DNA from: Cladocopium goreaui
Lineage: Eukaryota; Sar; Dinophyceae; Suessiales; Symbiodiniaceae
NCBI GenBank assembly: GCA_947184155.2
Contig: CAMXCT020000251.1
Coordinates: 163,501 to 227,500 of the forward strand
Length of the DNA: 64,000 bases
Direction of reading: 5' to 3'
Part shown: in pieces, positions 47,437-59,865 of the stretch
Layout of the letters: every line of letters begins with the position of its first letter
Numbering within the stretch: the stretch's first letter is position 1
Program-made: the position numbers and the translations under genes
The notes under the pieces: model-generated
Database searches by the model: none
Told to the model about the DNA's origin: nothing
Seen by the model: the letters and a program-made list of their open reading frames with translations, nothing else

Positions 47437-50400
47437 GCATCGACAGCATGTTAGATGAACTGCAGCGTTGTGGGGACCCACAGGTGGTGCCGCGGGTGGA
47501 TCCACGATGGTGGGCAAAAAACGTTGGGGATGCAACATTTGATGGCCATCTTACACCATGCGTGGGGTTCCGCATTTTGAGACAACCCCACATGACCAGA
47601 CTGACAGTGGATTCTTGAGGCCCTGACCCTTCAGCCAGGTCACCCTCCCCTGGCGATCATGGGGAGAACTTGGTGAGGAGAGTAGCAGCGCTTGGCTCAA
47701 GTTGTTCTATGTAAGGTCCCCATGGACAAAAGTACACTCAAGCCGCCACACCCTTTGCATGTTTAAATAGTATCAGTACACAGGAGGATCTATAGGGTTG
47801 AGACCTGGTTTACTGTATACTAGACATTCTTACACATCTTGGTACGCAGGGAACCAGTTGAAGAGGCGATGCCAAAACGGCAATGCTTCGGTTGCTTCGG
47901 TTGTCATGAGCGTCATTCACTGCCTCCATCAGTTGGAACTCGCTTTGCATTACGTAGCTTGGCTCTGGGGAACTGGTTGATCTGTTGGGCCCTCAGGAAC
48001 CCAACAGATTTGTAGACTTGTGGCATTTCAAAACAATTGTATGGAATTGTCATATAATGTGGCAAAATGGTATAAACCAGGCCAAATGGTAGGTTTATGG
48101 CATTGGGTTTACATGGGTTTACCACATCCGTGGACTTGGGAGCCTGATGGCCACTGAGGATGCACGGAGCCTTGTGGCATTGCAGCAGACTGCCCCATGC
48201 ATGCGCACAGCCCTGCAATCTGGGCTACTGGAGGCACATGGGCAAGGGGGGCCCCTGGGCAGCACCTATCGGCTCTGATGACTCTGAAATCTTCAAATTG
48301 AACAATTTGAGGCAGTTTTTCCACTTCCACCTGAGGAGAGGGCTCTGTGATGCTTTTTGATGCTATTTGTTGCATCATTTTGACACCAGTCCCGCAGGTG
48401 TTCTGCAGGCTGGTGAAGCAACCCATCCCAGGACAATGGGCTCAGCGTTGAAAGGGAAAACAAGGAATTGCCCCCATCCAATGGTTCATACATCTTTTTT
48501 GAGCAAAGTTGTATTTATCATATATACACATTATACAGATATCTACACACACATATGTATATATATACATGCACATATATTAATGTGGCAAAGGCAAAGG
48601 CAAAGGCAAAGGCAATTTAATAAACTATTTGGGTAGTAGCCAACCATTCAAGGGCCATTTGAGGTCATCTCAAATAATACACATTGGGTAACATACCCAA
48701 TAATTTTAGCCAACATTGAAGGATGGTTAACACTGAAGGATGGTAACCTGGGCATTGGCTTAAGCTCATGATGCACAAAAACCACCTTGAGACAAACCTG
48801 GTGGAGGACATAATCTCATTGGAGCCATCTGGAAGCTTAGCAGCCTGGCGCCCAAAGGCCATGACGCTCAGCTGTGACGTTGGTAGCTGGGGGTCTGTTG
48901 AAATGACCAAAACCAGGAATTTTTCAATACTAAAATACTAAAATGATCGGAAATGATCTAAGTTGTTTGATTGTGGGGGAATTGCCATTTTGAGAAGCAC
49001 TCATGTGATGGCACGTGTAGTGTTTATGGCCTAATCATGCCTATTCCCTGTCGTCGATTGGTCAGCTGCCACAAGCTGCTTGGAATTGTGGCACCAGTAT
49101 CTCCGCCATGAAATCTCCACGGGCTGAATGGAGTACCCAGCATCAGATCATTGGTTGCAGTCTGCCCCTCGCCTGTAGAGATCACTGATCCGAATGTGAG
49201 GAAAGAGCCTGCAGCGTTCTGTGCCACTTGGTGTGCTAAACTAAACTGGCCGGAAACTGCCGGGGAGGGGTTGACCGTTGGCCTTGACCGTTGGCCTGTA
49301 TATAACTTGATTTCCATTCAGCTTCCTGTCCCAGTGACCGAGGGAAGCGCGTGTCCATCAACATTTGGATTTGACACTTATTGCTCAATTTTTGACCCCC
49401 AACATATTTGAATAACCATCCACAATCTCAAACCGTTATCGATAGTGTCAACTGTCATTTCAGGTATTTCGCGAATTTAACCATCAATCCACCAACAAAG
49501 ATGGTGTGTGGTCCTAAAACTTGCAACAATTGACCCTTGAAAAGGATGGTCTACTGATACAACTTACAAAAAACCTACGACAAGTTTAGAATTAGAAATG
49601 TATAGAAATGTAACATAGCCCCTCAACTTTCACAATCCTGCGGAACAAAAATAGCTCAAAAGATGGTTGCCCTTTGGTAATCAAACATGGCTGCAAAATC
49701 TGCGGAGTTCGATGATTTCCCAGCAAGAAATTAAAAAAAACCCTTAAAATCTCAACTTATACATTATAGTATATTGTTGTGATTATTTTCTCTTTGAACT
49801 CTACATTTATAGACGTTTTTTTTCCTTAAAATCATTTAAAATCTACATGTACAGATGATTTCTCCTTACTTTCCACTTAGAACCTCCTTTTTTCCGGGGA
49901 GTTTCCCACCCATGGTCACTTTCAGGTGGGCGCCTGACCCACCGCCGCTGCGGCGTGCGCGAAGCCGCAGTGACGGCGTTGGGGCACGTGGCTGGCGCCG
50001 CGGGCAGCCGGCTGGTGCCAAGGATCACCGAGTGCCTCCATGACTACCAGGGTCGAGTACGGGCCGCTGCAGCACGAACACTGTCCTGCTTGGCACCGCG
50101 AAATGATGCTGGGCAGATGGGGCACATCCTCCTAATCCCATTTCATATGAAACAGCCCTATGGTATGGTCCCAGTCATATCTATGTGAATCCCCTACGTC
50201 CACCATGGTTTCTCGGGGGTGTTTAATATGAACGGGTGATGGGATTAGTCATGAGTCAAAAGCCCATTTGTATTTTGTAGCGCCTCTTCGTTGTGGTAGC
50301 TGTGGCGCCTTCATACTTTTGGTATAAGGCAACAGCAGTGCAAAAACAGAGGCCCAGACAAGGAGACGAAAGGATCAACAGACAAAGCAGTAGATGAAGA

Positions 50401-53400
50401 GATTGACCCATAATCCATTTCCTCGTAACTACATTGTAGACCTACCCCAGAAAGCCGGTTTTGTATTGGATCTATTCATTAAAGCCGGTTTTGTATTGGA
50501 TCTATTCATTTTGGGGGCCCAGATTGAGGAATCCTTCTGTAGGGCAAAAGTGTTGGAAGCCGGGAAGAAACGCACATATGAATTGGGAAATTTCACTTTG
50601 GGTAAGGGATTAGTTGCAGATTAGTTGAGCTTTAGATGCACTGCATGGCCGAGGACTTGACAACGATCCGATCTCTCATGAATCTGCTGGGGGATGATTG
50701 TCCTGATGCCTGCCAAGCAGCTGTCACGTGTATCTCCCAGTTGACTGAGACTGGCAACGCCATCGTGACGAGGGTGGGGTGAAGGGTAATGAGCTGTTGA
50801 ATAGAGGAGCCAAGGCCTCTCCAGATATAAATCAAGGGTTGCTTCTTGTCATCCAGTGCCTGAGGTTGGATGGTATCCCATATGCCATATGGGTTACTTT
50901 TTGCTTTGCATTGCTTATGAGCAAGTATTGCTGGTTTCGGGAATGTCATCCATTTTGTCAACGCATGTGATCCACGCCCAAAATTCTCAAAAATGGGATT
51001 GTCCTGAACGGGAGGCAATATTGCTCCCTGTCAGCCCGGAGGTATCACTATGATTGCATGGCACAAGGGATTTTGACCCACAACGTCAATCCCAGATTCA
51101 CCCCCAGCCTAGTCATAAAATGTCATAAATTACATTAAATTACTATACAAATTGGTAATTTCCCCTGTTAGTAACTTGGGGGTTTATGAATCCTGGGCCA
51201 ACATTACCCAGGATGCAGCCCCAGGAGCTTGCCGCCATGCTGAATTTGGCCGACACGACCACTCGTTGGGCGGCCTTGGAGACGTTGGCGAGAACCAGTC
51301 GGAGAGGAGATGATTCCTGGCATTTCCTGGCATTTCCCGTGCTGATGTGCAGCGGTATCCCACATCCAACGACTGTAAAAAATATTGCAACTGGCTGACC
51401 TTTCAGAATTCCCAAACACCACCGGGATTCGCTGATGTCTTCTTTCCGGTGAATCCACTTTGGGGAATCTACTGGAACGGGTCATGAGTCATGGCTCTGA
51501 GGAAGCTGTGGTTGCCTCTCTGGTGCCCTGCTTGGAAGATGCTTGGTAGCACCCCCTCCCGCTGTCATTTCCAGTTGTTTCTACAACAAGGAGGTAGCAC
51601 CCCCCAAAAAGGATAGACACGTCATTTCCCACTAAAATAGTGACAAACCATAAATAAATCGTAATAAAACATGATAAATCACTAGACTGACATACTGTAT
51701 CTATCTTTCTGGGGGTTGCTATACACATTTAATTTCTTGGGTAGATGTTGGTGGATATTCTCCCATGCCTAAAAGTCAGTCGTCTGCCAACGAGGATATG
51801 AATCTGGACATCCGCTGCGCAGCAGTGGATGCCTTACGAAGGGTGCCTTGGCGTCCGAACGGCCAGTTTACAGATGTGTGTGTAGTTTTTTGTGCGCAGG
51901 AATGAGTAGATGATCAATGTGATGTCGATTATCCAACTATGTGACTATGTGTATATATATATATAATTATGTATACAAAACTGTACGATGCTTTTTGCCC
52001 ATTCGTATTTGATCCGATATGGGCACGTATTCACGGGTGCACAGTGCAAAGGCGGAGGCATATAGTACTGCATCAGCTTTCACAATGAACCTCTGAAGCA
52101 CCAGAAGTCTTTCAATGTGAACCGAGTTGGTATGGTACCAGTACTGTGCCACTTCAAGAACACTCCCAGATTATAGAAACGACCCAAGGTTGAAAAAAAC
52201 ATGGTAACAATCCAACCCCCACCAACAAGGGAACAACAGTTCATCATGGATTGATCTGGGTCGGAAAGTAGGGTACCCCATTCCATCTCCCAGTCTGAGA
52301 CCTTATTTTGAAACCATAGAGTGGGGACCATTGAGTGGGGACCATTTTGGGACCAACCCATTCAGGTAAGATGATCCTGCGACTTCCTAAATGATTCGCA
52401 ACTGGAATCTAACTCCGATATACCAGTCAGAGGGCGTTTTAGCATCTTATAAGCCAGCTAGAGCAACAAGTTTCCAGTTCATAAGTGCCACCGTGATATA
52501 AGAATTGAGCGGGTGTGTGTTCGATATGCATATTATATATATATGCAAGTAAGTAAGTACATTACTAACATATTTCTCTCTCTCTCTCTATAACATGTAT
52601 TTCCATAGTTCAAGGGTTTATTTCCAAACTCCTGGTGCTCAACAGCGTGGCGGCGCCGAGGTGGCGCTGCACGGCGACCCCGTGGCCGTGCGCGGCGCCG
52701 TGGCGCGGCTGGAGCACCGCGACGGCGCGGTGCGCGCGGCGGCGCTGCGGAGCCTGTCCTTTTTGGCGCGGCTCGGGGACGAGGAGGTCATGGCCAAGGT
52801 GGGGCCTGGGGCTGGGCTCGAAATCCTCTGGGATGGTTTCACCAGGGTTTCAGCAAACTATGGGGATATTTTAGACTAAAGGATATGCAGAATCTCTGTG
52901 GGGAAACTCTGGAGATTTGAAAGAGGGTACAATACAACGGATAAATTCGGATGGATGATTTTGGCATCCAGAAACTGGGAATCTTCAACTGAGGGTAGGG
53001 GGTGCTGAAGGCGCAACTAATTGGAGATGTTTTCGCGTTGTTTTCAGCCAATGGGCTTATCTAGGATAATCATGGTGATTTTCTGAATTGTTTGTACGGT
53101 TCAACCAATTATTAATTGGTGGTTTTGGCTGATGGTTTGAAATCCCAACAACCCCTCATGAAAGGGATCATACTAACTATGAGGCGCCCGCAGGATTCCA
53201 AACCACGAACCGAACATCAGTTGCGACCAATGCTTGACAAGCGGTCCGAAAATAGATATTTCGATTTATACTCTAAATGTTGTATAACTATTCTTCTATG
53301 TGATTGATACTGTAAAAATTGATTGATAAAATTCGTGAACAAAAACATGAAAGACTCAGCAAGGTGCAAGGCTCCAGTTGTTGGATTCACATTTTTGGTG

Positions 53401-55376
53401 ATGGGTAGCAGATCTTTGCTGTGACAAAGTTTCCCTGGCTGTGGTGATAAGCATCAGGTTTGAATAACTGTGATAGCTCCGACTCTACCAATTTGAAGGG
53501 CGAAAGTGTTTTGGGAAGCCTGCCCTGATGCCCGCTTCGCTGAGATGATCATCTCCCTTAGCTTTAGTAGGAGTCAACAATCAGCCATACAACTCATATC
53601 TGCTCGCATCTCGACAAAAATCCTGCAAATGGAATGGTTCTAGTTAAAGATAGTTAACGTAGAGATGGATCATCCAACATCACCAAGGAGTTGAAAATTG
53701 TGGGTTTTCCCAGGCGAAGGTCTGTTTGGATGATGGTGTGTCCAACGTCCGGGCGGCCGCAGTGACCACTCTGGCCGAATTGGTGCCCTGCAAGGGTGAT
53801 GAAGATGCTGCTGGGCTGGAAACTCCCCATCTAAAATGGGGGTTTACAATTTATAGTTGGGAAAATCATCTATAAATGGTGGATTTTCCAGCAAACCATG
53901 TTTGATATGTTTGATTGCTGGAGGGTAAATGATTTCCCTCTTTTATGTACGTTTGAATATTCCACCGTTTGGTGTCCCTGGCAAGTGGTAAACTGGTAAA
54001 TTCAACCATTACAGGTTGAAACCTGTTTCAAGAAGCCAATCTGGGGCTGGGTCAAGGGGATGAACATCCATAACCGGCAGCTCTTCTGATGAAAACAATG
54101 GCACCAGGGTTTTCATGAATTTGATCCTCATTGACCTCATTGAGAGCGAGGTCGATGACCCCAGCTTTGGTGGATGACTTTTTCTCTACCTGAGGTCGTT
54201 GGCCCTGTAGTCAGTCGCCTTGGGGATTGCGAGGCCATGGTGCGTAGCGCTGTGCTGGAGAGCCTCTTGAAGGCCACGATGAAATCACCGGGGGTGAGGC
54301 TACGGCCATGCCATGTCCATTGGGCCAATATTTTGGAGTTCTTATATAGGTGCTAGAGGACCTAGAGGTCTGGGATGATTTTGGTCAACTTTGGTACCGA
54401 ACCATGCCAGTCTTGGGCCCTGTCTGCCAATGTTTAAGCTCTTCAAAAACGGCTGGCTTGCAAGGGATCCAATGCCACTTTAAAAGAAATGAAACGCCAA
54501 GCGTCCGCAGAAGCGTTGGGACGGGCAAGTGGGACGCAGTGCAGTTGGCCAGTTTCGAAGGAAAGTTTTTGCGACTTTGCGCGATTGTCGAGAAGATAGA
54601 GATGAGCTCCCAGGAGCAACAAGAAATAACATGAAATGCCAAGAATCACCTATCGTTTTCCTTTACCACAATGTCCGTATCCTTGCCTTTACCTTTCCCT
54701 ACCTCCGAGTTCTTGCGCCTTGCCTTTTGAGGGCATGCATTCTAACCACCATTTGCAGACCCTCATCTAAATGATGTGTGACACACGTGTACAGGAGCTT
54801 AAATCGATTAAATGTTTGGCTGTTTGGCTTTCCTGCAAGTGCAACCACCATGTTTCTCCATACTTTCAATGGAGGTTCACACTCCATTTGAGGGAAACAA
54901 CGGCCTGCAAGGTGGCCCATGAGGGTGACCTCATCGCAGTGCCAGCCATCTTGGAGCTGCTGGAACATCAGGATGGTCGCATTCGATTGGCGGCCGTGGA
55001 AGCCCTTGGGTGCCTTGGAGGATGAGGCCGTGGATGGTTGGTGTGGATTGTTTCATGAGTTTTGGGGGCTGATTAAATTGCTGATTTGTTGGTGATGGCA
55101 TTTTGCAGAATAGTTGGCCTTAGGTTCTGCGGAAGATCTTTTGGCTTTTGTTGAGACATGTCCAGACCAGGTGTACTTTTTTATTTTTTTTTCATGTCTG
55201 AAAGTCCCATGAGTTCGTTCCCCAATCTCCTGCACCGGATTGCGCCCCCGAGCGGACCCGCTGCTGGCGCCGAGCCGAGGCAATTGGCTCCAAAGAATGA
55301 CGCCTCCATCATTTCCACCGTCGCCAGCTTCATGGAAGATCGACACACAGGGGTTTGCTGCACCGCCGTGCAGGCG
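47437..55376 (+). CDS. HEAT-repeat protein gene, about one repeat per exon
   Basis: Known: HEAT repeats are paired helices used as scaffolds; the partner cannot be inferred. Exons: 47437-47483 (MLDELQRCGDPQ); possible 48130-48245 and 49181-49260 (DPNVRKEPAAFC); 49926-50107 (CGVREAAVTALGHVAGAAG and GRVRAAAARTLSCLAP); 50636-50773 (LTTIRSLMNLLGDDCPDACQ); 51212 to about 51302 (LADTTTRWAALETLART); 51484-51540 (GSEEAVVASLVPCLED); about 51776-51842 (NLDIRCAAVDALRR); 52646-52798 (DGAVRAAALRSLSFLARLGD); 53714-53794 (DGVSNVRAAAVTTLAELVP); 54195-54293 (CEAMVRSAVLESLLKATM); 54912 to about 55015 (DGRIRLAAVEALGCLG); about 55280-55376 (NDASIISTVASFMEDR). VRxAAxxAL cores recur. 52798 to 53714 joins in frame, and several donors look like GC. 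The 57725 exon may also belong here. Confidence 0.75.
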
Positions 55377-55720
55377 AGCCGAAAAAGATGCCGAAGAGTT
55401 GCATTCGTGGTATTTTTTGTTGGACGGGGCAGCTTTGAAATGGCATTTTACTGCTACAAATTTGCGATATTTTTTGATATTTAATTATATATACACATAT
55501 AATATAATATATATATATATACATATGTATATACATATGTATATATTTAATTTGTAGTATGATTGGCAGCGTTCCCCATCACTGGTTATTGAGAGTGAAC
55601 TCATCAGTGAAACTCATCCCCGAAACAGTTCTATATTATTAGATTTCAGTGTTGTACCCGTTCCTTTTTGTGAAGATCTTTCGGCTACACTCGCCGTGGT
55701 AAGAGTGCAACTTTTGCTGA

Positions 55721-57090
55721 ATGTCCGGTGCAAAATATGGCTACGTGGATGCATCATCTACTGACAAAGGTGCAGCAGATGAACCTGATGAGGTGGACCT
55801 TCAGATGCTGTGCTTGACCGGAGAAGGAGTGAAATTGAGCATCAGTCACTCCATGCTTGGGTCTGACTTGCGCAGGTTGGTGTCAGAGAAGCTTCCATGC
55901 AAGCCAGGCGCAAAGCTCGTCGTGCATCACGTGAATAGACGGCTGAAGCTGGATCAAAACTTGGGTCAGATTGGGTCAGCAAGGGATTATTGGAAAATCT
56001 GCAGCGCTGTCCTGCATTTACGTTCCAACTAATGTGTATACAGCATGGCGTTGCGTCTTGGATCTCCCAAATTGTGAGCGCGAGTTTGTGCTGGAAGGCG
56101 TTACACATCTTGAAGGAGCACCGCATGGAGTATATATATAATTACATCATCTCCCCGACAGCCTTGCAAGCATCACTTTTGGCCATGGGGTTCCAACCGA
56201 AGACTGGAGCAGGTGTCATTGCCATCGAGTCTACGAAGCTTGAGTTTTGACTGCAGTTTCAACCAAAGCCGGTGACCTTGCCATCGAGTCTTGAAAGCTT
56301 GTGTTTTGACTACAGTTTCAACCAAAGCCTGGAGCGTGTGACCTTTCCATCCGGCCTTCAAAACTTGAGTTTTGGCTACAATTTCAACCAAAGCCTGGAG
56401 CACGTGACCTTGCCATTGAGTCTTCAAAGTTAAAGCTTGAGTTTTGACTGCAGTTTCAACCAAAGCCTGGAGCGGGTGACCTTTCCATCCGGCCTTCAAA
56501 ACTTGAGTTTTGGCTACAATTTCAACCAAAGCCTGGAGCACGTGACCTTGCCATTGAGTCTTCAAAGCTTGAGTTTTGACTGCAGTTTCAACCAAAGCCT
56601 GGAGCGGGTGACCTTTCCATCCGGCCTTCAAAACTTGAGTTTTGGCTACAATTTCAACCAAAGCCTGGAGCACGTGACCTTGCCATTGAGTCTTCAAAGC
56701 TTGAGTTTTGACTGCAGTTTCAACCAAAGCCTGGAGCGGGTGACCTTTCCATCCGGCCTTCAAAACTTGAGTTTTGGCTACAATTTCAACCAAAGCCTGG
56801 AGCACGTGACCTTGCCATTGAGTCTTCAAAGCTTGAGTTTTGACTGCAGTTTCAACCAAAGCCTGGAGCGGGTGACCTTTCCATCCGGCCTTCAAAACTT
56901 GAGTTTTGGCTACAATTTCAACCAAAGCCTGGAGCACGTGACCTTGCCATTGAGTCTTCAAAGCTTGAGTTTTGACTGCAGTTTCAACCAAAGCCTGGAG
57001 CGGGTGACCTTTCCATCCGGCCTTCAAAACTTGAGTTTTGGCTACAATTTCAACCAAAGCCTGGAGCACGTGACCTTAACCAAGGCCTGA
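55721..57090 (+). pseudogene. Ubiquitin-like plus FNIP-like repeat gene with broken frame
   Basis: The ATG at 55721 opens a frame with a ubiquitin-like fold candidate (VDLQMLCLTGEGVKLSISHS ... KLVVHHVNRRLKLDQNLGQI). At about 55975-55992 the natural continuation (SAALSCIYVPTNVYTAWRCV, then FVLEGVTHLEGA) moves to the next frame. The repeat array in 56217-57090 is in yet another frame. It consists of 22-residue units alternating SLQSLSFDCSFNQSLERVTF and GLQNLSFGYNFNQSLEHVTL, close to the FNIP pattern (LxFGxxFNQ). The array holds six 132-bp double units with very high identity. A 6-bp insertion at about 56429 creates an in-frame TAA. Either a decayed copy, or an intron near 56126-56160 plus a sequencing or assembly slip; pseudogene is my preferred reading. 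Confidence 0.65.
56281..57080 (+). repeat. 132-bp coding tandem repeat, six units
   Basis: CCAT(T/C)GAGTCTT starts fall at 56281, 56413, 56551, 56683, 56815 and 56947. The spacing is 132 except for one 138 caused by the 6-bp insertion. Each unit contains two related 66-bp halves. Near-identity suggests recent expansion or homogenisation. The minus strand is also open throughout. Confidence 0.95.
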
Positions 57091-57724
57091 AGCGGGTGAC
57101 CTTGCCATCAAGTCTCCAAAGACTCGGTTTTCAGTGGTGGCCGTTCGTCCTGCTGGGTCTGTCTCAGTTCCGTATCCAGTGCTTAGTTCGTTGCACAGGT
57201 TCCCCGATGGATATGGGAGCGAAAGAGTCTTGCGTTGCGATTCATTCTTGATTGCTGGAGGCGATGCACTTTTTTGAAGATGTGGAATCTAATTTAAATT
57301 TAAATGAGTTGGAGGATATTTGATATTGGGGTAGGTTGTGTTGATATATGGGAGATCGAGATAGATTACCTTTTAGATGGCATTGGGTTTCCCACATTTT
57401 TCCAAACGGGTATCCCATCAATATACGAGTAATTAAACATAATGGTTACCATACTATAGTGGATACTAATGGGTATGGATACACTATAGATATTATACTT
57501 TCCCACATGAATAGTACTAACTATAGGGACATCACCAAGCCCGCCAAGCCCTGAATTTTTCGCTGGATGAACCAATGGGATGACTCTAGTAATATATAAT
57601 AGCAAATAATAGTAACTTATAGTAATATAGAATAAGTAACTATAGATAAGTAATATATAATATATCATCAAATAATAGTAATTATGTTACTATATATTCC
57701 TATGATTCTAGAACATATAGTAAC

Positions 57725-57889
57725 ATAGAGTAAGTCAAACTTCCCGAGCCTGGCCAGGTCCTGGGCCACCTGGGTGCCGACGACGCAGCTTGCCGCGCGC
57801 GGATCCGCGCGCGGCGGGACGACTTGGTGGCAGCGCAGCCGGTGAGGGCGGCCGCGGCCTTCGTGTTGGGGGAGACTGAGGGGTGCTAA
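57725..57889 (+). CDS. HEAT-like exon downstream of the FNIP gene
   Basis: GC-rich (strongly above flanks). The + frame reads QVLGHLGADDAACRARIRAR then RDDLVAAQP before GTGAGG, or on through VRAAAAFVLGETEG to TAA at 57889. The helical, Arg/Ala-rich pattern matches the HEAT exons at 49926-55376, so it could be a distal exon of that gene. If so, the FNIP gene would sit inside one of its introns. A minus-strand frame also spans the region but is Pro/Arg-rich and less protein-like. Confidence 0.4.
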
Positions 57890-58180
57890 GGATGGGTTTT
57901 CCATAGCATCCCAGGTACGAAGGGGTTAGAATATGCCAGTAAGTTATAATAGGACACAAAAATACATAATTGTGCATAGAAAGCGTTTTCTGGATTATTT
58001 TTCCGTCTTTACTGGGTTAGAAGTAGTACCGCACAAGACGGTGGCGGAAGTTTCAAAGATAGGAGGCTGTAGGAGAGGTTGGTTGTTGTGAAGCACGGAT
58101 GGCAGAGCGAATCCGCTGATGGACCGAAAGGTGGTTGGAGTTGTGTTTTTTGGAGTGGTTGCAATGATCGCAGTGGTCAC
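57890..58180. other. Spacer, nothing recognised
   Basis: A short AT-rich stretch leading into the GTAGT arrays. A minus-strand frame at 57995-58180 is unsupported. Confidence 0.4.
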
Positions 58181-58184
58181 CTCA

Positions 58185-58764
58185 CCACAACTGCTGGATG
58201 TAGTGTGGTGTAGTGCAGTTGTAGTTGCAGTTGTAGTGTAGCGTAGTGGAGTTGTAGTTGTAATGTAGTGTAATTACTGTAGTGTAGTTGCAGTTGCTGT
58301 TGCAGTTGTAGTTGTGGTGTGGTGTTATTAGTGTAGTGTAGTGTGGTGTAGTGTAGTGTTGTGCACTGTAGTGTGGTATAGCGTGGCCTAGTGTAGTGTA
58401 GTGTAAAGTAGTGTAGTTGTAGTTGTGGTGTAGTGTAGTGGTGTACTGTAGCGTGGCATAGTGTAGTGTAGTGTAGTGTAGTTGTAGGTGTAGTGTAATG
58501 TAGTGGTAGTAGTTGTTCTAGTTGCAGTTGTAGTGCAATGTATGTTAATTCGTGTTAGTGTTGTGCAATGTAGCGTAGTGGTAATTGTAGTGGTAGCTGT
58601 GGTGGAAGAAGTAGCAGGAGTAGTAGGAGTAGAAGTAGCTGTAGTAGCTGTAGTAGCTGTAGTAGTAGTAGTAGTAGTCGTCGTCGTAGTAGTCGTAGTG
58701 GTCGTCGTCGTAGTAGTAGTAGTAGTAGGAGTAGGAGTAGGAGTAGGAGTAGGAGTAGGAGTAG

Positions 58765-58811
<47 letters not shown>

Positions 58812-58910
58812 AGTAGTAAGTAGTAAGTAGTAGTTAGTAGTTAGTAGTTAGTAGTTAGTAGTTAGTAGATAGTAGCTAGTAGCTAGTAGCTAGTAGCTAG
58901 TAGCTAGTAG
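58185..58910 (+). repeat. GTAGT/GTAGTTG microsatellite block, left part
   Basis: Starts as TGTAGTGTAGTTG units, becomes (AGT)n, (AGGAGT)n, (AGT)n, then AGTAGTTAGT and AGCTAGT units. Interrupted at 58911 by an inserted element and resumed at 59142. Confidence 0.95.
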
Positions 58911-59141
58911 CTACAGTAGATGGACAAAATATTCAAACCCTGCAGCACGAACTATGTTGAACCCCCGCGCCCCCAAATCTCAATGTTTCAGTGCGCGTGT
59001 TAGCAAAAGTGATGTTAGGGGTTTGATTTTTTTTTCGTCCATTGGGGCTAACGCACTTCAGGTTACAATAACATTGAACTTTGGGGGCGAGGGGGTTGTA
59101 CCGGATAGAAGGGGTTTGAATATTTCGTCCATCTACGGTAG
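58911..59141. mobile_element. Fold-back MITE inserted in a microsatellite
   Basis: The left end CTACAGTAGATGGACAAAAT and the right end ATTTCGTCCATCTACGGTAG are inverted repeats (31 bases each, about three mismatches). Just inside, AACCCCCGCGCCCCCAAAT near 58959 is matched by its near-inverse near 59072-59098, so the 231-bp element can fold almost end to end. The surrounding AGCTAGT repeat is the same on both sides, which dates the insertion as later than the array. No coding capacity. Confidence 0.8.
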
Positions 59142-59665
59142 TAGCTAGTAGCTAGTAGCTAGTAGCTAGTAGCTAGTAGCTAGTAGCTAGTAGCTAGTAG
59201 CTAGTAGCTAGTAGTTAGTAGTTAGTAGTAGTTAGTAGTTAGTAGTTAGTAGTTAGTAGTTATATAGTAGTTAGTAGTTAGTAGTTATATAGTAGTTAGT
59301 AGTTAGTAGTTAGTAGTTAGTAGTTAGTAGTTAGTAGTTAGTAGTTAGTTAGTAGTTAGTAGTTAGTAGTTAGTAGTTAGTAGTTAGTAGTTAGTAGTTA
59401 GTTAGTATTTAGTAGTTAGTAGTTAGTAGTTATTAGTGGTAGTAGTGGTAGTAGTGGTAGTAGTGGTAGTAGTGGTAGTAGTGGTAGTGGTAGTAGTGGT
59501 AGTAGTAGTAGTAGTAGTAGTAGTAGTTGTAGTTGTAGTTGCTTGTAGTTGTAGTTGTAGTTGTACTGTAATTAGTGTATTGCAATGTAGCGTGGTAGAT
59601 TTGCATTTGTAGTTGTAGTTTAGTGTAGTGGCAGTGGTAGTTGCAGTTGTAGTTGTCTATCTATC
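59142..59665 (+). repeat. GTAGT microsatellite block, right part
   Basis: AGCTAGT units, then AGTAGTTAGT units with two AGTTATAT interruptions, then (GTAGTG)n and (AGT)n, and finally GTTGTA units. Confidence 0.95.
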
Positions 59666-59689
59666 TATCTGCCCACCTCCAAGCTTGAA

Positions 59690-59865
59690 AACGAAGCTAT
59701 TCTGCGAGAGCTATTGAGCTATTCTGCGAGACTTCCTCGCATTTTTGAATTTGACAACATCAGAAGCGCAGCAATCCTGCGAGACTTCGTCAATTTTTCA
59801 AGTTGACAACATCAAAAATGAAGCAATTTGCAGAAGCAATTCTGCGAGACTTCGTTCAAAAATAG
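59690..59865 (+). repeat. Short tandem repeat around TTCTGCGAGACTTC
   Basis: Three to four diverged copies of GAAGCAATTCTGCGAGACTTCGTCAATTTTT-like sequence, about 60 bases each. Confidence 0.7.

Noticed and set aside
56173..57069. 298-codon minus-strand frame with a regular 44-residue repeat
   Set aside because: Antisense shadow of the 132-bp FNIP-like array; the sense strand fits a known repeat pattern, the antisense does not.
57668..57904. Minus-strand gene at the GC-rich block near 57.8 kb
   Set aside because: The minus frame is Pro/Arg/His-rich; the + frame gives a HEAT-like helical pattern and a GTGAGG donor, consistent with neighbours.
58503..58823. Poly-Val frame
   Set aside because: Translation of GTAGTAGTAGTA microsatellite.
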